Assembly (NCBI GenBank): GCA_021204405.1
Contig: JAJPZJ010000069.1
Coordinates: 62,001 to 126,000 of the forward strand
Source of the DNA: Tannerellaceae bacterium
Lineage (GTDB): Bacteria; Bacteroidota; Bacteroidia; Bacteroidales; Tannerellaceae
DNA: 64,000 bases
Reading direction: 5' to 3'
Below the pieces are notes generated by a model. It was not told where the DNA came from. It worked only from the letters and a program-made list of their open reading frames with translations, and made no database searches. Of this stretch, positions 57,687 to 64,000 are shown in pieces (within the stretch, counting starts at the first letter, position 1; each line of letters begins with the position of its first letter). Both the position numbers and the translations under genes were made by a program.

Positions 57687-57747
57687 ATGTGTCAACAGTG
57701 CGGTTAATGAAATCTTGTTAAGCTGCAAGTTGACACATTGTTTTTTT
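57687..57747 (+). terminator. Terminator or attenuator between rpsB and tsf
   Basis: ATGTGTCAAC (57687-57696) pairs with GTTGACACAT (57729-57738), with a further imperfect pairing inside (TGCGGTTAA with TTAAGCTGCA), and seven T follow directly. It would end or reduce transcription before tsf. Confidence 0.7.
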
Positions 57748-57801
57748 AAGACCTTTCCGGACACTATATTACAGAAACAATAAATTAAAAGATAAAAAAT
57801 T

Positions 57802-58626
57802 ATGGCAGTTACAATGGCTGATATTTCCAAACTTCGCAAAATGAGCGGAGCTGGAATGATGGATTGCAAAAAGGCTTTGGAAGAAGCTGGTGGTGATTTC
57901 GATAAAGCAATGGAGATCATCCGTAAAAAAGGACAGGCTGTAGCCGCAAAACGTTCTGACCGCGAAGCTGCGGAAGGTTGTGTTCTCGCTGCTAGCAAAG
58001 AAGATTTCGCTGCAATCGTTGCATTGAAGTGTGAAACAGACTTCGTTGCTAAAAACGGTGAGTTTGTTTCTTTGACGCAAAGTATCCTTGACGTTGCAAT
58101 GGACAAAAAACCTGCAACCAAAGAAGAATTGCTGGCTGCACCTTTAGCAGATGGCCGTGCAATACAGGATCATATTACTGACCGTATCGGTGTTACAGGT
58201 GAAAAAATGGAACTTGGTTTCTATGAATTTGTAAACGGTGCTGCTGCTGTGTCGTATATCCATCCAGGTAACAAACTAGCTACAATCGTTGCGTTCAGCG
58301 GAGCTATCGAAAATCAGGCTGCACGCGATGTAGCTATGCAGGTTGCTGCAATGAACCCTGTAGCTGTAAAAGCTGATGAGGTAGACCAGAAGATCGTTGA
58401 TTCTGAAATGGAGATCGCACGTGACAAGGCACGCCAGGCAGGTAAACCTGAAAACTTGTTAGATCGTATCGCAGAAGGTGCTTTACAGAAATACTACAAA
58501 GAAAATACTTTGTTACAACAGGATTTCGTTAAAGATTCTAAGATAACTATTGCCCAGTATCTTCAGAGCCAAAGCAAAGAACTTACTGTTACTGCTTTCA
58601 AACGTGTAACGTTGAATGTAGAATAA
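57802..58626 (+). CDS. tsf: Elongation factor Ts
   Basis: This 274-residue GDP-exchange factor for EF-Tu has an N-terminal UBA-like helix bundle (ADISKLRKMSGAGMMDCKKA), the core motif LKCETDFVAKNGEFV, and YIHPGNKLATIVAF. It is intact, downstream of rpsB as in most bacteria, though a hairpin with a T-run separates them. Confidence 0.96.
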   Translation: MAVTMADISKLRKMSGAGMMDCKKALEEAGGDFDKAMEIIRKKGQAVAAKRSDREAAEGCVLAASKEDFAAIVALKCETDFVAKNGEFVSLTQSILDVAMDKKPATKEELLAAPLADGRAIQDHITDRIGVTGEKMELGFYEFVNGAAAVSYIHPGNKLATIVAFSGAIENQAARDVAMQVAAMNPVAVKADEVDQKIVDSEMEIARDKARQAGKPENLLDRIAEGALQKYYKENTLLQQDFVKDSKITIAQYLQSQSKELTVTAFKRVTLNVE

Positions 58627-58644
58627 GAAAGAGACTTTCAAAAA

Positions 58645-58687
58645 TAAAAAAGTCCTGCTTCTCCTTTAGGAAGCGGGACTTTTTTAT
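58645..58687 (+). terminator. Terminator of tsf
   Basis: The stem AGTCCTGCTTC / GAAGCGGGACT has one G-T pair and is followed by TTTTTTATTTT. Confidence 0.85.
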
Positions 58688-58839
58688 TTTTATCTGTCCT
58701 AATTATATTTATCAATCTATTAAGGTCTTTTCTTTCCACGTTCTAAACTCTTTATCCGGCAATAAAGGAATATAAGTTATTTTTTCTTTTGAGACATCCT
58801 CTGCTCAAATCCGGTTATATGAGGCTTGCATATATTGTT

Positions 58840-59241
58840 CTATAATTGCTTCGTAATATTCCATAGCCAGTTTGCTAATAACAAAAATATAAGAACAAAA
58901 GCCACACTTCGTCTTTGTACAAACAACTTTATCTTTTGGAAAACTTTATAAAAAGAGTCGCTGTGAAATAAATAATCTTTACAAATCCATATGCAGGCGA
59001 TGATCATACAGAAAGAGGTTAATAACCCTAAGGGATTTATTGTGAAGGCACCTCTATAATCTCCAAATAAAAAAGCAGTGACAGAGCGGGTGGAACCACA
59101 GGCAGGACAGGGTAAGCCGGTTAATTTATAAAATAAACACCCTAAAAAAGGTAAACTCATATTATATAAATTCAAAACCGTCCAAACCGATCCTACCAGT
59201 GAAAGAAACAGAATAGATTTATATAATCTATCCCTATTCAT
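58840..59241 (-). CDS. DUF2752 family membrane protein
   Basis: This 133-residue protein has three membrane helices. The DUF2752 signature is present: GLPCPACGSTRSVTAFLFGD, then a Phe-Asn-Pro-Leu-Gly type segment (TINPLGLLTSF). Its function is unknown. It lies 4 bases after a TM2-domain gene, a common pairing. It ends in TAG. Confidence 0.85.
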   Translation of the reverse strand: MNRDRLYKSILFLSLVGSVWTVLNLYNMSLPFLGCLFYKLTGLPCPACGSTRSVTAFLFGDYRGAFTINPLGLLTSFCMIIACIWICKDYLFHSDSFYKVFQKIKLFVQRRSVAFVLIFLLLANWLWNITKQL

Positions 59242-59245
59242 TTCT

Positions 59246-59596
59246 TCATACCTGAATGCCTCCCAGCATCATAAACATTTTTTGCTTATTTTTTTCACGG
59301 GTAGCAGCCTGAATCAGAAACCAATCAACAATACTCCAGATTCCAAAGCCTCCACAAGTAATAAGTTTACCAATTCCAACTCCTGTATCTCCAATCATAA
59401 AACGGTCAAGACCTAATGAGCCAGCCAGAATAGAAACAATTAAAATAGTAGTAGGATCTTTAAATTGTATCATGCTCATTACTCCGGCCTTGTCTTCATC
59501 CAGTTCTAAAAGTTTTTCTCTAATAAAAGGTAAATCATAACTTTCAAAATACTTACTGTTTGACATGATGAACATGTCCGCTTTTTGTGCATCCAT
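59246..59596 (-). CDS. TM2 domain-containing membrane protein
   Basis: This 116-residue protein has an N-terminal cytoplasmic part (QKADMFIMSNSKYFESYDLP) and a TM2 domain: two membrane helices joined by a short loop with LDRFMIGDTGVGIGKLITCG and GIWSIVDWFLI. Its function is unknown. It is co-transcribed with the DUF2752 gene. Confidence 0.85.
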   Translation of the reverse strand: MDAQKADMFIMSNSKYFESYDLPFIREKLLELDEDKAGVMSMIQFKDPTTILIVSILAGSLGLDRFMIGDTGVGIGKLITCGGFGIWSIVDWFLIQAATREKNKQKMFMMLGGIQV

Positions 59597-59775
59597 TGCT
59601 AATAAAGAATGAGTTAGTTAAAAATAGTTTGTAAAATTATGAAAAATAACTGAATTATAAAGATTTAGAAATTAAATATGTATGTTTTAATTTTTAGAAT
59701 ATCATCTTTATACTATTTTGACATTAGTTCTATTAAAAAATAATGATTAAGCTAATACTGAAACCAATAAAAAAA

Positions 59776-59805
59776 GAGGATGTAAGCTTTGCCCTTACTA
59801 TCCTC
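59776..59805 (-). terminator. Terminator after aspC
   Basis: GAGGAT-GTAAG pairs with CTTAC-TATCCTC with a bulge, followed on the minus strand by TCTTTTTTATT. It lies about 30 bases past the stop of the aminotransferase gene. Confidence 0.65.
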
Positions 59806-59835
59806 CTTATATTTTATAATAATATAAAGCTACTT

Positions 59836-61029
59836 TTATTGTAAAGCAGCCAGTGCCTTTTTAATACGGTCCATAGCTTCTACTATATTTTCATCAGAGG
59901 TAGCATAGCTCATACGGATACATTCAGGAGCTCCAAAAGCCGCTCCACCCACACAAGCAACATGTCCTTCTTCTAAAAGATACATAGCCAGGTCAGCTGC
60001 ATTATTGATTTTACGATCGCCAGCTGATTTACCATAGAAAGAATCACATTTAGGGAAGAGGTAGAAGGCTCCCTGTGGATTATTTACTTCAAATCCCGGG
60101 ATCTCCTTTGCCAACTTGACAATTAGGTCGCGACAGCGTTCGAAAGCTTCACGCATTTCTTTTACCGGCTCCTGAGTTCCGGTATAGGCTACTTCTGCTG
60201 CGATCTGGGAGACAGAGCAAGGTCCGGAAGTATATTGTCCCTGTAGTTTATTACAGGCAGAAACGATCCATTGAGGACCAGCGATGAAACCAATTCTCCA
60301 TCCGGTCATTGCATAGGCTTTGGAAACACCATTTATAATTACTACGCGATCTTTGATTTCCGGGAATTGGGCAATACTTTCGTGTTTACCTATATAATTG
60401 ATATGTTCATAAATTTCATCTGCGATAATTATGATCTGAGGATATTTTGCTAATACCTGCGCCAGACCTGCTAATTCTTCTTTAGAATATACAGAACCGG
60501 TAGGATTAGATGGTGAACATAAAATCAATGCTTTTGTTTTAGGCGTGATAGCTGCTTCCAGCTGCTCCGGTGTAATTTTAAAATCCTGCTCAATACCAGC
60601 ATATACAAAAACGTTCGTTCCTTCGGCCAGCTTAACCATTTCCGGATAACTAACCCAGTAAGGAGCAGGAATAATAACTTCGTCGCCTGCACCAATAATC
60701 GCCATGAGCACATTGCACACAGATTGTTTTGCACCGTTGGAACAAAGAATCTGAGCTGCAGTATACTCCAGCCCGTTTTCTTTCTTAAGCTTCTCTACAA
60801 TTGCATTTCGTAAACCGGGATAACCTGGGACCGGAGAATATCTGGAATAGTTATCATCAATAGCTTTTTTAGCCGCTTCCTTGATATGGTCTGGTGTATT
60901 AAAATCCGGTTCTCCCACACTGAGATTGATTACGTCGATACCCTGAGCTTTCAGCTCATTACTTTTTTGCGACATCGCCAGGGTTTCTGATGGCGATAAA
61001 CTTGCTAAACGTTCTGAAACTTGTGTCAT
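59836..61029 (-). CDS. aspC: PLP-dependent aminotransferase, aspartate aminotransferase type
   Basis: This 397-residue class I fold enzyme has the PLP-binding lysine at about residue 237 in GVSKAYAMTGWRIGF. Also visible are INLSVGEPDFNTPDHI, CSPSNPTGSVYSKEEL and the substrate arginine near CIRMSYATSDE. Aspartate is the likely amino donor, but the broader Ib subgroup also includes other transaminases. It follows ribBA and lptG on the same strand, an order I recall from other Bacteroidales. Confidence 0.9.
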   Translation of the reverse strand: MTQVSERLASLSPSETLAMSQKSNELKAQGIDVINLSVGEPDFNTPDHIKEAAKKAIDDNYSRYSPVPGYPGLRNAIVEKLKKENGLEYTAAQILCSNGAKQSVCNVLMAIIGAGDEVIIPAPYWVSYPEMVKLAEGTNVFVYAGIEQDFKITPEQLEAAITPKTKALILCSPSNPTGSVYSKEELAGLAQVLAKYPQIIIIADEIYEHINYIGKHESIAQFPEIKDRVVIINGVSKAYAMTGWRIGFIAGPQWIVSACNKLQGQYTSGPCSVSQIAAEVAYTGTQEPVKEMREAFERCRDLIVKLAKEIPGFEVNNPQGAFYLFPKCDSFYGKSAGDRKINNAADLAMYLLEEGHVACVGGAAFGAPECIRMSYATSDENIVEAMDRIKKALAALQ

Positions 61030-61108
61030 GAGACTGTTTTTGTATAGGTTGTTTTAAATTGATGTGTTAAAATAATTATAAATCGCGATTATTACAACAT
61101 TCTGTAAT

Positions 61109-62326
61109 TTATTTGACATTTCTCAGCAGATGCCCCATACGTTCCTTTTTGGTTTTCATATAGAACTCGTTATAAGGATTAGGTGTTACCTCTATAGGTA
61201 TATTCTCTTCTACGGTTAATCCGTAAGCTTCAAGGCCTACTCTTTTAACCGGGTTATTAGTTAGTAAACGCATTTTTGTGACACCGATACTCCGTAAGAT
61301 CTGAGCCCCTACTCCATAGTCGCGCTCGTCGGCGTTATGCCCCAGATGTAAATTGGCATCCACTGTATCCAGCCCTTCTTCCTGCAGTTTATAGGCTTTC
61401 ATCTTTTCCATTAAACCGATACCTCTTCCCTCCTGGCTCAGGTATACCACTACCCCTTTACCTTCTTTTTCTATCATCTGCATAGCAGTACGAAGTTGTT
61501 CTCCGCATTCGCAACGCAGAGAACCAAAAATATCACCGGTAACACATGAGGAGTGTACCCGTACCAGCACCGATTCGTCCAGAGTAAATTCTCCTTTGAA
61601 AAGGGCAACATGCTCCAGGCCGTTACTTTTCTGGCGGAATGGAATCAGGCGAAAGTCACCATACTGGGTAGGCATATTGACTTCTACTCCTCTTTCCACC
61701 AATGATTCTGTTTGTAAGCGATAGGCAATCAGGTCACGTATACTGATAATTTTTATATCAAACTTTTTTGATACTTCCATTAATTCCGGTAAACGGGCCA
61801 TCGTTCCGTCTTCATTAATAATTTCAATCAATGCTCCGGCCGGATATAATCCTGCCAATCTGGCCAGATCGACAGCCGCCTCCGTATGCCCTGCCCGGCG
61901 TAATACTCCTCTGGTACGGGCTCTTAACGGACTAATATGCCCCGGCCGGCCCAGGTCGGTAGGTTTGGTTTTAGGATTTGCCAGCGCCAGAATGGTTTCT
62001 GCACGGTCAAACATAGATACACCTGTAGTACAACCTCCACCTAGTTTGTCGACTGTAACTGTGAAAGGGGTACCTAATACTGAAGTATTTTTTGAGACCT
62101 GCATCTCCAACTCCAGTTCCATGCAACGTTCTTTCGTAATAGGAGCACATAATACACCTCTTCCGTAAGTCATCATAAAGTTGATTTTCTCGGGTGTAAC
62201 CTTTTCTGCTGCCACGATAAAGTCGCCTTCATTCTCACGATCTTCATCATCAACAACAATAAGGAATTTACCTTCGCGGAAGTCTTCTATTGCTTCTTCA
62301 ATGGTGTTTAGTTTTATTTCGCTCAT
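61109..62326 (-). CDS. ribBA: Bifunctional 3,4-dihydroxy-2-butanone 4-phosphate synthase / GTP cyclohydrolase II
   Basis: It supplies both precursors of riboflavin. At 405 residues, the N-terminal half is the butanone phosphate synthase ([35 protein letters not shown]). The C-terminal half is the cyclohydrolase, with zinc cysteines in [20 protein letters not shown] (first Cys about residue 261) and [10 protein letters not shown]. Both halves are complete and intact. Confidence 0.95.
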   Translation of the reverse strand: MSEIKLNTIEEAIEDFREGKFLIVVDDEDRENEGDFIVAAEKVTPEKINFMMTYGRGVLCAPITKERCMELELEMQVSKNTSVLGTPFTVTVDKLGGGCTTGVSMFDRAETILALANPKTKPTDLGRPGHISPLRARTRGVLRRAGHTEAAVDLARLAGLYPAGALIEIINEDGTMARLPELMEVSKKFDIKIISIRDLIAYRLQTESLVERGVEVNMPTQYGDFRLIPFRQKSNGLEHVALFKGEFTLDESVLVRVHSSCVTGDIFGSLRCECGEQLRTAMQMIEKEGKGVVVYLSQEGRGIGLMEKMKAYKLQEEGLDTVDANLHLGHNADERDYGVGAQILRSIGVTKMRLLTNNPVKRVGLEAYGLTVEENIPIEVTPNPYNEFYMKTKKERMGHLLRNVK

Positions 62327-62372
62327 ATTATTTGATATAATTTTATTGTTTATTGAATGCCAGGATTCCTGC

Positions 62373-64000
62373 TCAAGCTTCCTTCTGCTTATCCAGATAG
62401 TTACGGATAATTGTACTTAATTCTCCGTCAATTTTTATAATTGCCTGGATATCCTGTCGTAATAATTTTCTTCTATAGATAGCTATCAGATATAAGGGAA
62501 CACCCAGTGGAAAAAGAATAGCCAACACAGTACCCAGTGGCCTGTTTACGTTAAATTTTACCAATTCAAAACCACTTATCACAGGATAGTCCATTAATTT
62601 ATTCAGTATAAGTAACTGGTCTGAATTGCCAAGTTCTTCAATGATCTCTTCCAGAGTAGCTGAAATTTTTTGTGCCTCTTCATCGCGGGCTCCCTGCTTC
62701 CAGAACTGGAAATAGTTTATCCAGCGGGCATGTTTATCCAGATATTTTTGTCCCTCTGCAGAAAGACTTGTAAGTTTATCGAGGATCGAAAGATAATCGA
62801 GGCTAAAGATAATAACTTCTTTACGCTCGATCTTACGTCCCTGACGTTTACCAAAAATATTTTTTATGGCATTCAGGTAAGTATCTGCATTCAGGATAAC
62901 AGAATCGTTTACAGCCTTATAAGTAAGGAAAATTCCCAGTGGAGCTAATACTGCCGAACTGAGCCACATTCCTTCCCAGGCTTTCCATATTCCGTCACGT
63001 GCCATTTTAAATCCGATATTATCAATTATATAATAGATAATAAAGAGAATAACAGATATAACAACCGGCATTCCCAGCCCACCTTTCCTGATAATGGCAC
63101 CCAAAGGAGCACCAATAAAGAAAAAGATCAGGCAAGCAAACGATAAAGTAAACTTTTTATGCCATTCGGTAAGATGTCGCCGTACTTTATAGGCTTCATC
63201 TCCTAAAGTGGCAGCTTTGAAGAAATAATCGTTCCGGTTGCTTTCAATCCGGCTTTTAGTCCTCGACAGTAAGGCAGCTTTACTTCCGGGTGTTTCTGCC
63301 TGGTATAAGCTATCATAATTTAATGTAATAACAGGTTTAGGTTCGCTCTGCTGTACTTCAGTAATATCTGCCTTAGCCTGTTTTTTTGCGGTTGGAGAAG
63401 TGAGTGTACGTTTATAAGAGGCATCATATACTGCTATTGAGTTAACTGCTTTTACACTATCCAGTCGATAAGTCATAGAATCGATTGAAAACTGCAGATC
63501 CTGCAAATTCTTTCCCATATACTGGTTCTGCATAAAAGATTCGTCCGTACGATTAAAGTTTGCATCAAACTCAATCAGGATATCTTTGGTATCAAAAGAC
63601 TCACGCCGATAAGGTACAGCCGTTTTTACTCCCGCGTTACCGGATTGGCTTCTCAAATTTTCAAAAGACTCGCCATCATATAAGGATAAAACAAGGAAGA
63701 GTTTATCAGCAGACATCTTTAGCCGCCCTGAATCAGCCACAATTACCCGGGCATTATTAAAACCGTCAGAATAATCATAGATCATCATATCCTTTAACAG
63801 ACCGGTCTTATTATCTTTTTTCTTTACATATACGTTATACCCTGTAATCTCTTTATAGAATACTTCTTCAGGAATATCCAATTCAGGCGATTTTTGCCGC
63901 ATAGAGTAAAGAAGGGAATATAATTTCACCTGTACAACAGGCATTACATTATTCTGGAAGAAAAAAGCCCCCACACTTATGAATGCAATCGTAATAATAA
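62373..64000 (-). CDS. lptG: LptF/LptG family permease, N-terminus outside the window
   Basis: This YjgP/YjgQ-type inner-membrane protein belongs to the lipopolysaccharide transport ABC complex. The frame is open up to the right edge of the window, so the start lies beyond it. The visible 542 residues contain part of the first helices, a large periplasmic domain (about residues 20-270 of the visible part) and membrane helices ([52 protein letters not shown]). A cytoplasmic C-terminal extension follows with one more hydrophobic segment ([17 protein letters not shown]). The extension of about 170 residues is longer than in E. coli LptF/G and is typical of Bacteroidetes. Confidence 0.85.
   Translation of the reverse strand, partial: IITIAFISVGAFFFQNNVMPVVQVKLYSLLYSMRQKSPELDIPEEVFYKEITGYNVYVKKKDNKTGLLKDMMIYDYSDGFNNARVIVADSGRLKMSADKLFLVLSLYDGESFENLRSQSGNAGVKTAVPYRRESFDTKDILIEFDANFNRTDESFMQNQYMGKNLQDLQFSIDSMTYRLDSVKAVNSIAVYDASYKRTLTSPTAKKQAKADITEVQQSEPKPVITLNYDSLYQAETPGSKAALLSRTKSRIESNRNDYFFKAATLGDEAYKVRRHLTEWHKKFTLSFACLIFFFIGAPLGAIIRKGGLGMPVVISVILFIIYYIIDNIGFKMARDGIWKAWEGMWLSSAVLAPLGIFLTYKAVNDSVILNADTYLNAIKNIFGKRQGRKIERKEVIIFSLDYLSILDKLTSLSAEGQKYLDKHARWINYFQFWKQGARDEEAQKISATLEEIIEELGNSDQLLILNKLMDYPVISGFELVKFNVNRPLGTVLAILFPLGVPLYLIAIYRRKLLRQDIQAIIKIDGELSTIIRNYLDKQKEA

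Overview
The window looks like chromosome from a Bacteroidales bacterium, most like the Parabacteroides/Tannerella side of the order. The reasons are: type IX secretion (T9SS) genes (a PorE-like fragment, PorU and PorV); three very large secreted proteins ending in what I recognise as the DUF6383-type C-terminal domain; an STN/TonB receptor next to a DUF4249 lipoprotein; an HU-related histone-like protein; a low to middling G+C content; and many promoters of the Bacteroidetes type (TTG, about 19 bases, then TAnnTTTG). No phage, integrase, transposase, CRISPR array, rRNA or tRNA gene was recognised.

Layout. 1-10.7 kb: the end of a PorE-like OmpA protein, DUF6383 gene 1 (broken), a metallophosphoesterase (broken), pstS and an OprO/P-like porin (both broken), and an intact GH20 hexosaminidase. 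10.9-15.7 kb: intact DUF6383 gene 2 and a 1.5-kb intergenic region with unusual repeat arrays. 15.7-19.4 kb: purL. 19.5-25.9 kb: a four-gene envelope operon (small exported protein, TonB receptor, DUF4249, MG2-like protein) in which only the first gene is intact. 26-41.3 kb: a dense housekeeping stretch (pyrH, birA, yraN, tadA, pssA, psd, a RecB-like helicase/nuclease, yciH, ispF, porV, porU, rex). 41.6-46.5 kb: DUF6383 gene 3 and an HU-like gene (both broken). 46.6-50 kb: a stress cassette (SDR oxidoreductase, broken FAD oxidase, Mn catalase). 50-64 kb: mnmD, trxA, dnaE, an outer-membrane barrel, rplM-rpsI-rpsB-tsf, two small membrane proteins, aspC, ribBA and a partial lptG.

Two themes tie the window together. 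First, T9SS machinery and its likely cargo sit together: the DUF6383 C-termini read like T9SS sorting domains, PorV is the shuttle that binds such domains and PorU is the sortase that removes them. Second, about a dozen genes carry frameshifts or in-frame stops, and nearly all are surface, transport or accessory genes. purL, dnaE, porU, the recB-like gene and the ribosomal genes are intact, apart from the tail of rpsB. This skew favours real, recent gene decay over random base-calling error, but many lesions are one-base changes in homopolymers, so error cannot be excluded without reads.

The strongest unexplained non-coding signals are two facing arrays of a CGTTTA-core motif repeated exactly every 22 bases (14943-15173), a 38-base perfect palindrome (45753-45790), and duplicated blocks flanking DUF6383 genes 1 and 3.
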